Shown here: positions 8,445 through 16,238 of the stretch, piece after piece
Layout of the letters: every line of letters begins with the position of its first letter
Numbering within the stretch: the stretch's first letter is position 1
Assembly: GCA_938034415.1 (NCBI GenBank)
Contig: CALHLE010000006.1
Coordinates: 1-50,271, forward strand
DNA: 50,271 bases
From: an uncultured Anaerolineae bacterium
GTDB taxonomy: Bacteria; Chloroflexota; Anaerolineae; J036; Brachytrichaceae
Direction of reading: 5' to 3'
Notes under the pieces: model-generated
Seen by the model: only the letters and a program-made list of their open reading frames with translations
Told to the model about the DNA's origin: nothing
Databases searched by the model: none
Translations under genes and position numbers: made by a program

Positions 8445-8864
8445 CTATGAGGATGAAGCGGCGAGGCGAGGCGGCGGCTTGGGCGGCTGTAGGCCAACGC
8501 AGAGGGGAAGCGACACCTTAAAGGCTGTTAGGCTTGCTAGCACACTCAGCGCAGTAAGCCACAGCCACAGCGCGGGCGCGCATTCCGTCACCGCGCGCAT
8601 CAACTGCTGCAGGTCATTGAGCGGCGCGCGACCGCCATCCGGTGAAGCGGGCTGATGACGTGACCAAGGCGGATCGCAATGAAAGGCAGGGGCCGGCGCA
8701 GCCTGATGCGCGGCGCTCACAACGCGACAAAACGCCACGCACATCAGCGGCGCAAACGCCAACAGCGCCGCGATACCCATGCGACTGAGCGTCCCCCGCC
8801 TCCCTGGGTAAGAACGGGCGATCATCCATTTGCTCATGCGAGCCAAGTGCAACGCGCAATCCAT
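8445..8864 (-). CDS. Hypothetical protein with two membrane segments
   Basis: No family recognised. From ATG 8864 it is 139 residues, with a hydrophobic segment MGIAALLAFAPLMCVAFC and a second, ALWLWLTALSVLASLTAF, separated by a loop with a CDPPW motif and a further Cys. The C-terminus is Pro-rich. Several Cys lie at or near membrane faces. It is encoded 99 bp upstream of the PCu(A)C gene on the same strand, so a role in metal or redox handling is possible but unproven. An upstream ATG at 8936 exists, but the extra residues are Arg-rich and overlap the divergent acetyltransferase promoter. Confidence 0.55.
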   Translation of the reverse strand: MDCALHLARMSKWMIARSYPGRRGTLSRMGIAALLAFAPLMCVAFCRVVSAAHQAAPAPAFHCDPPWSRHQPASPDGGRAPLNDLQQLMRAVTECAPALWLWLTALSVLASLTAFKVSLPLCVGLQPPKPPPRLAASSS

Positions 8865-8948
8865 TATCCCATTCGGATTGCCGCGCCGTCGTTTGCGCGC
8901 CCGCAGGGTCGTCCGATAATCATCGGGCGGAGGCAAGCGAGGCGAAGC

Positions 8949-9434
8949 ATGTATGAGACGCTCGAATCGCTGCGCAGCGTAACGCTCTTTCCCGTGGCGC
9001 CTTTGCGCGACGGTGACCTATTGCTGCGCCTGGCCGGAACGGATCCGCTAGACGAAGTGGCAGGCCGCGCGCCCACCTATCGCTTTGACATGTATCTGCA
9101 AGGCGTGCGCCACGCTGTGGGCGGCATCAGCCTGCGCATCGCCAATACCGATCACATCGTCAATTACCTGGGGCACATTGGCTACCACGTCGAGCCAGCC
9201 TATCGCGGCCGGCATCTGGCCGCGCGAAGTTGCCGGCTGCTGCTGCCGCTGGCGCGCCAACACGGCCTGAACCCCCTCTGGATTACCTGCAACCCCGATA
9301 ACTGGGCCTCGCGCCGCACCTGCGAGCTGGCCGGCGCGCGCCTGGTGGAGATCGTGGACGTTCCTCCCAACAACCCAATCTACCTGAGCGGCGAGCCGCG
9401 CAAGTGCCGCTACCGGCTGGATACGTCGGCGTGA
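8949..9434 (+). CDS. GNAT-family N-acetyltransferase
   Basis: A 161-residue predicted acyl-CoA transferase. The GNAT core is visible: GGISLRIANTDHIVNYLGHIGYHVEPAYRGRHLAAR carries the acetyl-CoA loop (PAYRGRHLA), followed by a helix RLLLPLARQHGLNPLWITCNPDNWASRRTCELAGARLVEIVD typical of the COG3981-type acetyltransferases. Substrate unknown. Start chosen at 8949 (MYETLESLR), preceded by GAGGCG; the same frame is open far upstream but that part is antisense to the hypothetical gene. Divergent from the gene at 8445-8864. Confidence 0.82.
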   Translation: MYETLESLRSVTLFPVAPLRDGDLLLRLAGTDPLDEVAGRAPTYRFDMYLQGVRHAVGGISLRIANTDHIVNYLGHIGYHVEPAYRGRHLAARSCRLLLPLARQHGLNPLWITCNPDNWASRRTCELAGARLVEIVDVPPNNPIYLSGEPRKCRYRLDTSA

Positions 9435-9459
9435 CGCCGCATGATGAGAAATGGCATAC

Positions 9460-9774
9460 TCACCGGCGCGTCGAGCCGGACTTCTCATCGTCGCCGACGA
9501 CGATCTCGGTGAGGTCCGCCTGACATGTCCGCTCTTGGACATCCTTGACCCGCAGGGTGATGGTGTTGCCGGAAATCGCGGTCACCGTAGCGCGATCGGT
9601 CACGATGATGCCGTTGTCTTTGTGGCGCCACATGACCGATGAGCCAACGTGGATGCCGCGTTCTTCGGGAGTGCGCTTGTCGCGCAGTTGCTCGGCTTGC
9701 CAATCTTCGAAGGTACGGTAGACGCGGGGTTGCGCGGGGTTCAGCGCGATGGATTTGGATCGGGAGTTGCTCAT
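9460..9774 (-). CDS. Conserved-looking hypothetical protein with a small beta-barrel
   Basis: A 104-residue soluble protein with no recognised family. The first 30 residues are basic and polar, then a charged helix FEDWQAEQLRDKRTPEERG, then alternating strands VGSSVMWRHKDNGIIV, ATVTAISGNTITLRV that look like an SH3/KOW-like barrel. No signal peptide or membrane segment. Start at 9774 (MSNSRSKS) is preferred to 9825 because the upstream part is compositionally unlike protein. No good Shine-Dalgarno is seen. Convergent with the acetyltransferase gene (25-bp gap). Confidence 0.65.
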   Translation of the reverse strand: MSNSRSKSIALNPAQPRVYRTFEDWQAEQLRDKRTPEERGIHVGSSVMWRHKDNGIIVTDRATVTAISGNTITLRVKDVQERTCQADLTEIVVGDDEKSGSTRR

Positions 9775-9918
9775 GGATAGTGCCGTTGTAGCGTAGGGTG
9801 CCGGTGTTCTCTTTTGCAGAGGCAAGCCGGCTTACATCCGGCGCACGCGACTTGGGCAGCCCCCGGCATACAAAGGTCAAAAGGGCTGCCCTCACCCAGT
9901 TTCGTTAGCACGTGTCCT

Positions 9919-10398
9919 CTACGTTCCAGGCGGCGGCTGCACGAAGAAAGTGACGCTCACCGGCGCCGGCGTAGGCAGTTTGGCGTGCGTGCCGTCTGCC
10001 ATAACTGCGGTGATTGTGTGGACGCCTGGTGAGAGTGAGAGCGTGCGTGTGTTGAACGGCGGTGCGCCCATGTGCACATATTTGTCGGTCTGGTCGAGCG
10101 GGATGATCTGGCCATCGGCGATGGAGTTTGCCGGCACATCTATGAACAGATGCAGGTGCCCTTCGCCGGGTCTGGGCGCGCCCGGCCGCACAAGTCGGAA
10201 ATTGCGCACTTCCACGTAGATCGGCACCTTTGCCTCCGGCACACGCACGCCCGGCTGGGGATATATGATGCGCATGCTAGGCTCACGCGAGGCCGGCGCG
10301 CACGCCGCCAGCACGCCGCCTGTGCCGATGCTGAGCACGACGCCCGCTGCGCGAATGAACTTGCGGCGAGACAAAGTCAACCTGCGTTCACATGTCAT
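9919..10398 (-). CDS. Tat-exported lipoprotein with DUF4399-like domain
   Basis: A 159-residue protein. A twin-arginine motif (SRRKFIR at about residues 10-16) precedes a hydrophobic stretch and a lipobox GVLAAC, so it is probably exported folded by Tat and lipid-anchored. The mature part has GEGHLHLFIDVP, the GHxHLxID signature of DUF4399-like beta-sandwich domains, and a second strand pair LSLSPGVHTITAVMADG. The His pair (HLH) could bind metal. Start at 10398 (MTCERR) has GGGAGGG about 7 nt upstream; a start at 10413 is less likely. Divergent from the selenocysteine thioredoxin gene and part of the same extracytoplasmic redox island. Confidence 0.8.
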   Translation of the reverse strand: MTCERRLTLSRRKFIRAAGVVLSIGTGGVLAACAPASREPSMRIIYPQPGVRVPEAKVPIYVEVRNFRLVRPGAPRPGEGHLHLFIDVPANSIADGQIIPLDQTDKYVHMGAPPFNTRTLSLSPGVHTITAVMADGTHAKLPTPAPVSVTFFVQPPPGT

Positions 10399-10570
10399 AG
10401 TCAACCCTCCCAATCAATGATCGAAACTCACTTCACAGCCATCGTGTGCGCGGCAATGCAAAGCCCATTATAAGAACAAACCCGCTTTTGCCAACGCATT
10501 CTCAGCAAGTTGTAACCCCTGCCCTATATGATGGTGCGTGTATTCTGACGACAAGGAGGATTCAGAAACA

Positions 10571-10999
10571 ATGACGCGAATGCCCCGAATGATAGTTGCA
10601 GCGGTTATGGCAACGACGATGATCGCGCTGTCGGCGTGTGGGTCAACTCAGACGACGCCGACGTCAACGCCGGTTGCGCCCGCCACAGCGCCCGCTGCAG
10701 CGCCGGCGGCCAGCGCCCGCCCCCTGTTCATTGACTTCTACGCGCCGTGGTGAGGATCGTGCATGGCGATGAAGCCTGTCGTGAACAGGCTCAAAGAGGA
10801 ATTCGGCGATCGGGTGGAATTTAGAGCGCTGAACATTGACGAAGCCGGCTCTAAAGAAGCAATGGCGAAATACAAGTTCGTTGGCCAACCCCAGTTCGTC
10901 ATCGTCGCTCCGAACGGCGAGGTGGTTGCCTCGCGCAACGGCATACAGACCTACGACCGGTTGAAAGCTGATATCGAAGCGGCCCTCGCCAAGCGTTGA
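10571..10999 (+). CDS. Selenocysteine-containing thioredoxin lipoprotein (TGA at 10751 read as Sec)
   Basis: Read through one TGA (10751-10753), this frame is a 142-residue lipoprotein thioredoxin. It has a signal peptide, lipobox ALSAC, a Thr/Pro/Ala-rich tether (residues 25-50), then a thioredoxin fold: strand LFIDFYAPW, the active site U-G-S-C with Sec at residue 61 and Cys at 64, helix MAMKPVVNRLKEEFG, strand VEFRALNID, and the cis-Pro region GQPQFVIV. TGA replaces exactly the first Cys of WCxxC, and the frame is otherwise unbroken on both sides. A SECIS-like hairpin follows (10773-10791). SelA is encoded at 36068-37450. A standard caller would give two fragments, 10571-10753 and 10763-10999. 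Start at 10571 has AAGGAGG 11 nt upstream. The protein probably reduces extracytoplasmic thiols, perhaps of the Sco and CuA assembly proteins nearby. The alternative is a nonsense-mutated thioredoxin. Confidence 0.88.
10773..10791 (+). promoter_or_regulatory. Bacterial SECIS-like hairpin of the selenothioredoxin mRNA
   Basis: Perfect 7-bp stem AGCCTGT (10773-10779) / ACAGGCT (10785-10791) with a 5-nt loop CGTGA. The loop has a G at position two, as in the bacterial SECIS consensus, and starts 26 nt after the TGA, inside the 16-37 nt window known for these elements. It lies within the coding sequence, as bacterial SECIS elements do, and would recruit SelB with Sec-tRNA. Confidence 0.8.
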
Positions 11000-11019
11000 G
11001 TTGATGCGCGCGTCGGTCA

Positions 11020-11060
11020 GTCGCCTTCCACACTAGAGAGGGGGTGGAGGGCGACTTTTT
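11020..11060 (+). terminator. Rho-independent terminator of the selenothioredoxin gene
   Basis: Arm GTCGCCTTCCAC (11020-11031) pairs with GTGGAGGGCGAC (11044-11055), 12 bp with one G-T pair, followed by TTTTT (11056-11060). It begins 20 bp past the stop codon and overlaps the stop of the convergent Uma2 gene. Confidence 0.9.
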
Positions 11061-11574
11061 ATTCTTCAATTTCCACAATTCCCCACCACTCCATCAGCTT
11101 GAGCAAGCCGGGTTGCTTGCGGAACCACTCCACCGGGAAGGCCAGTTGCACGATGGCCGTTGAATAGTGTAGGCCGCCTTTGTCTGGCGGGATGAGGTCG
11201 TAATTCCAGTTCGCGTCGGCCTGATAGCAAAATCCGCGGCCTGTATCGGCCTCGATTTGCCAATACTCCAGCACATGCGCGGCAGCGTAGCGTCGCCGGA
11301 GCGCAGCGCGCTCGTCCTCGCTCACGCCGCTGTGCAGCACGTCTATAGCCAACGCCGGCGGGGCGTAGATCGCATCCGCCTTGACGGACCTGCGTTCGCT
11401 GTTCGGCACATAGAGCACGTCCGGCATGAGCGCATCGTCTCCCGCGACGACGCGCGCGCCTTTGCCGATCACTGCGCCGAGTTCATACGCTTCGACGACC
11501 ACGGTGAGCAGGGTGACCAGCCACGCTTGTAGCTTGGCCTGCAAGACGCTGTAGTTGTAGGTTGAAAGGGACAT
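11059..11574 (-). CDS. Uma2-family (DUF820) putative nuclease-fold protein
   Basis: A 171-residue protein of the Uma2/DUF820 family, which has a PD-(D/E)xK restriction-endonuclease-like fold and unknown function. Visible: ALMPDVLYVPNSERR (conserved PD), ALAIDVLHSGVSEDER (position of the usual ExxS...), and the aromatic YWQIEADTGRGFCYQ. The second acidic position reads IDVLHSG, where many members have EVLSPS, so the catalytic constellation may be altered. Families like this often occur in many copies in Chloroflexota and Cyanobacteria. Convergent with the thioredoxin gene. Confidence 0.75.
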   Translation of the reverse strand: MSLSTYNYSVLQAKLQAWLVTLLTVVVEAYELGAVIGKGARVVAGDDALMPDVLYVPNSERRSVKADAIYAPPALAIDVLHSGVSEDERAALRRRYAAAHVLEYWQIEADTGRGFCYQADANWNYDLIPPDKGGLHYSTAIVQLAFPVEWFRKQPGLLKLMEWWGIVEIEE

Positions 11575-11637
11575 AGGGGCGTAAATGTGAAAAGTGGAAT
11601 GCGGTCGTCAATCCTTGATCGCCGGCCAACGCATAGC

Positions 11638-12264
11638 CTATGGCGGCGCCCCCGGATCAACGTCGGTCAGACGCATCCCATATATGATGGCGCGCTGGTC
11701 GCCCCGAAGGCGCTGAAAGCCCATGCGCTCATAGAAGGCGATAGCGTTGAGGTTGCGCGCGCCTACGCCCAAATGCACCGCCGGCGCGCCCAGCGCACGC
11801 AGCCGCGCTAAGAAGGTCTCCATCAGCCTGCGGCCCCAACCCTGCTTCTGGGCAACCGGCAGAATGTCTATGTGCAAATGCGCCGGATACGCGCGCGCGA
11901 TCTCATCTACCGCGATGCCGGCATGGATGGCGCGGATCATCTGAGCGTCGGGCGAGTGGTCGTCCGGCGGCGGCAAGGGATAACGCGCGCGCAGCGCCGG
12001 AAACCACTCGCGCTCGCAACGCGCGGCGAATTCGGCGGTGTCGCACGCGCCAAGGATGTAGCCGCATGGCTCATCGTGCTCATCAACCAGGACGAACGAC
12101 GTCTCCGGCGCGAGCACACCGTAGGGCGCCGCAAAGTAATGACCGAGGAGATCCGGATCGCGAAATCGCGCCGTTGCATCGGCGCCGCTGTCGCCGGTTT
12201 TCAGGCAGATGGCGTAGAGCGCGCGCAAGTCGCGCGGTTGATAGGGCCGGATGGCGAAGCGCAT
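11638..12264 (-). CDS. GNAT-family N-acetyltransferase
   Basis: A 208-residue GNAT protein. N-terminal strand and helix [22 protein letters not shown], the acetyl-CoA pyrophosphate loop in [25 protein letters not shown] (QxxGxG/R), and the C-terminal [19 protein letters not shown] are typical. It resembles the acetyltransferases related to the domain found with O-GlcNAcase. Substrate unknown. It begins 9 nt after the stop of a 26-codon ORF that overlaps the glycosyltransferase gene, so it is probably cotranscribed with the genes upstream (purB, small membrane protein, glycosyltransferase). Confidence 0.85.
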   Translation of the reverse strand: MRFAIRPYQPRDLRALYAICLKTGDSGADATARFRDPDLLGHYFAAPYGVLAPETSFVLVDEHDEPCGYILGACDTAEFAARCEREWFPALRARYPLPPPDDHSPDAQMIRAIHAGIAVDEIARAYPAHLHIDILPVAQKQGWGRRLMETFLARLRALGAPAVHLGVGARNLNAIAFYERMGFQRLRGDQRAIIYGMRLTDVDPGAPP

Positions 12265-12273
12265 AGGGCAAAT

Positions 12274-12354
12274 TCAAGTCTCGTGACGCACCACCGACTC
12301 AATCTGCTCGAAGCTGATGCCGGGTTTGCGCGCGATGTCGCGCGCATCGCTCAT
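12274..12354 (-). CDS. Possible 26-residue peptide between glycosyltransferase and GNAT genes
   Basis: Its ATG overlaps the TGA stop of the glycosyltransferase gene as ATGA (12351-12354), the usual sign of translational coupling. It reads [20 protein letters not shown]... and ends 9 nt before the GNAT start. No family recognised. It could be a real small protein, a decayed gene end, or a translated spacer that keeps ribosomes moving to the GNAT start. Confidence 0.35.
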   Translation of the reverse strand: MSDARDIARKPGISFEQIESVVRHET

Positions 12355-13505
12355 TTTACGGCGTCGAGATAACACGCTACCGTCTGCTCCGCCGTCCGTT
12401 GCCAGGTGAACTGCGCTGCGCGCGCCAGCGACTTCGCGCGCAGCGCGGCGCGCAGCGCATCGTCGCTCAGCACGCGATGCAGCGCCTCGGCAAGCGCGCG
12501 CACGTCGGTGGGGTCAACCGTGATGCCGGCCTCGCCGACGACCTCCGGCAGCGACGTGACGTTCGACGTGACGACCGGCGCGCCGCACGCCATGGCCTCC
12601 AGCGGCGGCAAACCGAAGCCTTCGTACAGCGATGGGTAGGCCATCACCGCGCACGCGCTGTACCAGCTCGGCAGGTCGGCGTCGCTCACGCGGCCGATCA
12701 GCCGGACGCGATCCTGGAGGCCGAGTTGCCGGATGCGCGCGAATACTTCGTCGTACTTCCAGGCCAGGCTCCCCCCCACGAACAACTGGAGACGGGAGAA
12801 CGACGATTGCGCATTCAGAACGGAGAAAGCTTCGATCAGGCGAGGAAGGTTTTTGCGCGGCTCCAGGCTGCCCAGGTAGAAGATGGCCTGGTCGCCGATG
12901 CCGTGCTGCGCCTTGAAGGCGGCAACGACTTCTGGCGGCTGGGGCTTGAAGTGGTCGTGATCCACGCCCAACGGAATAGCGATGATCCTCTCCGGCGCAA
13001 CGCCCAGATGCTGCGCCACGTCGCGCCGGGTCCACTCGCTGATGGCGATCACGCGCGCAGCGCGCCGGCACGACCAGCGCGTAAATAGCGACAGGTAGAG
13101 GCGGTTCACGCGCTTGTGCGCTTGGGGCTGTGTGATGAAGCTCAAGTCGAAGACGGTGACGATGGTAGGGCAGGGCGCGCGCAGCGGCGCAACGAAGCCC
13201 AGGCCGTGATACAAGTCGGCTTTGCGTTCGCGCAGCACGCGAGGGGTCTCGGTTTGCTCGATGAGGATGCGGCTGAGCGGGCGTTCGGTGCTGCGCGAGG
13301 CGGGGAGGATCGAGAATCGCGAATCAGTCATTGAAAGGCCCTGAGGCGCGACTGTGGGGCTGACGAGCGCCGTGAAGTGCGCCTCCGGGTGACGCGCGGC
13401 GACCCCGGCGATTCCCTGTAAGAGATGCTGCGCATAGCGATGCACGCCGGCCTGTCGGTAGCCGGGCGCGCTGCTGAGCAGATACGCGCCAAGGACAATG
13501 TTCAT
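12351..13505 (-). CDS. GT4-family glycosyltransferase (group 1)
   Basis: A 384-residue GT-B glycosyltransferase that transfers a sugar from an NDP-sugar to an unknown acceptor. The N-terminal domain has the loop [18 protein letters not shown] and [11 protein letters not shown]; the middle has the [40 protein letters not shown] motif, with [11 protein letters not shown] the E-x7-E nucleotide-sugar signature of GT4. The hinge [12 protein letters not shown] is also typical. No membrane segment. It lies in a minus-strand run downstream of purB with only a short gap to the 62-residue membrane protein. Likely works on exopolysaccharide or a glycolipid, but no other surface-sugar gene is adjacent. 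Confidence 0.9.
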   Translation of the reverse strand: MNIVLGAYLLSSAPGYRQAGVHRYAQHLLQGIAGVAARHPEAHFTALVSPTVAPQGLSMTDSRFSILPASRSTERPLSRILIEQTETPRVLRERKADLYHGLGFVAPLRAPCPTIVTVFDLSFITQPQAHKRVNRLYLSLFTRWSCRRAARVIAISEWTRRDVAQHLGVAPERIIAIPLGVDHDHFKPQPPEVVAAFKAQHGIGDQAIFYLGSLEPRKNLPRLIEAFSVLNAQSSFSRLQLFVGGSLAWKYDEVFARIRQLGLQDRVRLIGRVSDADLPSWYSACAVMAYPSLYEGFGLPPLEAMACGAPVVTSNVTSLPEVVGEAGITVDPTDVRALAEALHRVLSDDALRAALRAKSLARAAQFTWQRTAEQTVACYLDAVK

Positions 13506-13548
13506 GGGTTGTTCCGAACGATCGCGTCGGCGTCTTCGGCGGATGCGC

Positions 13549-13737
13549 TTATTCTGGCGGCCTGCGAAGCAACAACCAGGCGCCCAACAGCATCGGCGCG
13601 AAGAAGATCGCCGCGCTGAGGAGCAAGGCGCTGAATTGGCCGGTGATGCCGAGCACGATCATCCCTGCCAGCAATGGCCCACCAACCAGCAGGCTGCCGA
13701 AAAGGCGACGCCACTTCGCATCGCGCGGATCATTCAT
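13549..13737 (-). CDS. Small two-helix membrane protein
   Basis: A 62-residue protein with two hydrophobic segments (LFGSLLVGGPLLAGMIVLGIT and FSALLLSAAIFFAPMLLGAWLLL) and a basic C-terminus. Family not recognised. Its start overlaps the end of purB in ATGAATGA (the ATG at 13737 precedes the purB TGA at 13730-13732), which implies translational coupling. A longer frame to 13902 is an antisense-like shadow of purB and was not used. Confidence 0.65.
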   Translation of the reverse strand: MNDPRDAKWRRLFGSLLVGGPLLAGMIVLGITGQFSALLLSAAIFFAPMLLGAWLLLRRPPE

Positions 13738-15232
13738 GAACAGCAATCGTATCGCGCATCGTCGTTGCGTCGCCGTCGCCGATGCGCCGGAGCGCGGCCC
13801 GGGCCAGATCGCGCGCGCGCTGCGGCGCATCACCCACGTAGTCAACCGCATCGAGCAGCGCGCGCGCCGCTTCGGGACCGATGTAGCGCGCGATCTGGGC
13901 ATCGGCGCACAACGAAGCGATCAACGGATTCGGCTCGCCGGCGCTCACCTTTGCCCATGCCGCAAGCGCGTGTTCGCGGATGCGCTCGTGCATCTCCTGA
14001 CGATTGGCACCCGCCTTCGTGACGGCCATGAGCAATCGCTCGGTAGCGGCGAACGGCCCGTAGATGTGCATCGTGCGCGCGACCTGCGCTTCGTTCACGC
14101 GCAGGTCGCGGATAATCCGCAGGGCGACGGCGAGCATTTCGTCCACGGCCAGGAAGGCTTCCGGCAGCATCGCGCGCCGGTTGGCCGAATCGTCCAGCGT
14201 GCGCTCCAGCAGCGAGTGAGCCGCGTTGTCCCACGCGACGCGCGGCAGCGCGGCAACCAGCCGGGCCAGCGAATCTATCTTCTCCGCGTTGATCGGATTG
14301 CGCTTGAACGGCATCGCCGACGAACCAACTTGCTTAGCGCCGAATGGCTCGCTCCACTCGCCGATCGGCGGTGATTGCAAGATGCGCAGGTCGAAGGCGA
14401 ACTTGTAGAGCGACTGCGCAACGCCGGCCAGCGCGTTCATCACGCGCCAATCCTGCTTGCGCGGGTAGGTCTGCGTGGCCACGGAGAAGGCGGTGAGACC
14501 GAGCTTGGCGAGGACGCGCTGTTCGAGGCGCGACGGATTGGGAATGGGCGATTGGGAATAAGGCTGAGCCTCAGGCAAATCGCTCATCGCCGCTCTGTCG
14601 GCGCTCGGCTTTAACAACTCCGCATACGACGCCGATGTGCCCACTGCGCCTTTGAACCCCTTGCCTTTGATGTCGTCCCGAACGCGTTCGACTTCATCGA
14701 GGTCTATCAGCAGGTCTTGCAAGTACTGCGCCAGGCGATAGCCGACGGTGGTCGGCTCGGCCGGCTGCAGGTGAGTGAAGGCCATGGCCGGCAGATCGGC
14801 GTATTTCAGCACCTTGCCGGCCAGCGTTCGGATCAGCTCGATCAGCGAAGCATGTACCTGGTTCATCGCTTCGCGCAGGCGCAACGCGTCGGCGTTGTCC
14901 TCGATGTCCATCGAGGTCGCACCGAGATGGATGATGCCGCCGCCGACGGGACACTGTTCGGCATAAGCGCGCACCTCGGCCATCAAGTCGTGGTGGATCT
15001 CGCGCTCGATCTCCAGCGCGCGGGCGATGCTGGCTTCGGTCACCTCCTCCATGTGAGCGCGCAGGTCGTCGGCCTGCTCACGTGAGACGAGGCCCAGCTC
15101 GCACTGGGCCTCGGCCAGCGCCACCCAGATTCGGCGCCAGAGCAGCCGCTTGTAGCGCTCGCTCCAGATCGCGCGCATAGCCTCGCTGCCGTAGCGATGA
15201 GAGAAGGGCGAAGCGAATATCTCGTTGTTCAT
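13730..15232 (-). CDS. purB: Adenylosuccinate lyase
   Basis: A 500-residue member of the fumarase/aspartase superfamily. It cleaves SAICAR to AICAR and adenylosuccinate to AMP in purine synthesis. Visible: the early HLGATSMDIEDNADALRLREAM (region 1), a His-containing FTHLQPAEPTTVGYRLAQY, and the signature SSAMPFKRNPINAEKID (flexible loop with the catalytic Ser). Somewhat longer than the usual 430-470 residues. It begins 8 bp after the stop of the upstream membrane protein gene and overlaps the next small ORF, so it sits inside an operon of otherwise unrelated genes. purE lies elsewhere in the window, at 46986. Confidence 0.93.
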   Translation of the reverse strand: MNNEIFASPFSHRYGSEAMRAIWSERYKRLLWRRIWVALAEAQCELGLVSREQADDLRAHMEEVTEASIARALEIEREIHHDLMAEVRAYAEQCPVGGGIIHLGATSMDIEDNADALRLREAMNQVHASLIELIRTLAGKVLKYADLPAMAFTHLQPAEPTTVGYRLAQYLQDLLIDLDEVERVRDDIKGKGFKGAVGTSASYAELLKPSADRAAMSDLPEAQPYSQSPIPNPSRLEQRVLAKLGLTAFSVATQTYPRKQDWRVMNALAGVAQSLYKFAFDLRILQSPPIGEWSEPFGAKQVGSSAMPFKRNPINAEKIDSLARLVAALPRVAWDNAAHSLLERTLDDSANRRAMLPEAFLAVDEMLAVALRIIRDLRVNEAQVARTMHIYGPFAATERLLMAVTKAGANRQEMHERIREHALAAWAKVSAGEPNPLIASLCADAQIARYIGPEAARALLDAVDYVGDAPQRARDLARAALRRIGDGDATTMRDTIAVHE

Positions 15233-15240
15233 TGTTGCCC

Positions 15241-16068
15241 TTAACGCACCTCGAAGTTGGCGACGAATTGCGGCACGCCCCCTAGCGCGACGCGCACCTC
15301 ATACAGCCCGGATGGGAATCCGCCCGGTGGCGACCAGGATACATACGCCGTGCCCTGGCCGTTCTTCCCCAGTCGGCTGGAGCGAAAGAATACGCTGCCG
15401 CCATTGCGGAACCAGGAATGCCGCAGCAGTGCGCTGGGCGGCACGTCGCGGAAGTCGAAGAAGATATAAATTGTCTCGACACCCCGCGTAAACGTGGTGC
15501 CGACGCCGATGGGCGCGCCGCTTGCGTCTACACTGCTGGCGATTGCGTTGAGCGTCAGGCGCTTGTCCGATGCAACTTGTGCCGCGCTTGGGAGCGTTAG
15601 CGCGTCCGCCGGCAGCGCCGGCGCGCTGATCAGCGCCGACGTTGGCTCTGGGATGGGAGTCGCCGGAGGCGTTGGCCGCGGCGTAGCAGAGGCGGCAGGT
15701 CGCGTAGGCGCAATCTCCGCGTTTGTAGCAACGACCGGTATAACGCTGAAGACTGTTACAGCCGGTATGACGGCTTCGCCGACTTCAGCGCGGGCAACAT
15801 CGGCATCGGCCGGCGGTAGTGGCGGCAGTGATCGAACAGTTTCATCCGGCAAGGCTCGGCTTATCGCCATCAGTGCGCCGGCCAGCGCGAAGGTCGAGAG
15901 CGAGAGGGTCAGCCTTCGCTGGGCGGCGCGCTGCGCGTTGCGGCGCGGGCCGTAGTAAGCGGCTCGTTGCGCCCAACGGGCAACCCAAATTGCGTTGAGA
16001 AAGATGAGGAGCGCGATGAGGGCGATGAGGCCTGCCGCGATGCCGAGCAGATTCGACGCGGGAACCAC
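15241..16068 (-). CDS. Membrane-anchored protein with Pro/Thr-rich stalk and C-terminal beta domain
   Basis: No named family. From GTG 16068 it is 275 residues. A first hydrophobic segment (NLLGIAAGLIALIALLIFLNAIWVA), a basic loop, a second segment near TLSLSTFALAGALMAIS, a long Pro/Ala/Thr-rich stretch (roughly residues 90-165), then a globular C-terminus (IYIFFDFRDVPP, SWFRNGGSVFFRS, PGGFPSGLYEVRVALGG). That beta-sandwich end resembles extracellular domains seen downstream of membrane anchors in Chloroflexota. GTG 16068 is preferred because TATAAT (16078-16083) would start a nearly leaderless transcript there; the frame is open back to 16188. The gene precedes purB by 8 bp. Confidence 0.7.
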   Translation of the reverse strand: MVPASNLLGIAAGLIALIALLIFLNAIWVARWAQRAAYYGPRRNAQRAAQRRLTLSLSTFALAGALMAISRALPDETVRSLPPLPPADADVARAEVGEAVIPAVTVFSVIPVVATNAEIAPTRPAASATPRPTPPATPIPEPTSALISAPALPADALTLPSAAQVASDKRLTLNAIASSVDASGAPIGVGTTFTRGVETIYIFFDFRDVPPSALLRHSWFRNGGSVFFRSSRLGKNGQGTAYVSWSPPGGFPSGLYEVRVALGGVPQFVANFEVR

Positions 16069-16077
16069 GACGCCAAA

Positions 16078-16083
16078 ATTATA
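16078..16083 (-). promoter_or_regulatory. TATAAT box 9 nt before GTG 16068
   Basis: Exact -10 consensus on the minus strand; the transcript would begin at about the start codon. No good -35 was found at 17 bp. It fits the other leaderless-type promoters in the window. Confidence 0.5.
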
Positions 16084-16238
16084 CGAATGCCACCGTGCGG
16101 GACTTGCCGAGGGCAGACTGCGCGGTGGCCGACAGTTGCAGACGACCGGCGACGAGAATGCAGAACGCGGATGCGGTGGGCAAACCAAATACCTTCCTCA
16201 CCTAATCATAAGGATTGCCGGTTAATAATTGAGCAACG

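Noticed and set aside
10571-10753. Two separate genes, a 60-residue lipoprotein and a 78-residue thioredoxin fragment
   Set aside because: The thioredoxin fold is split exactly at the active-site codon and both parts are in one frame. Sec decoding, with a hairpin and SelA, explains it better.
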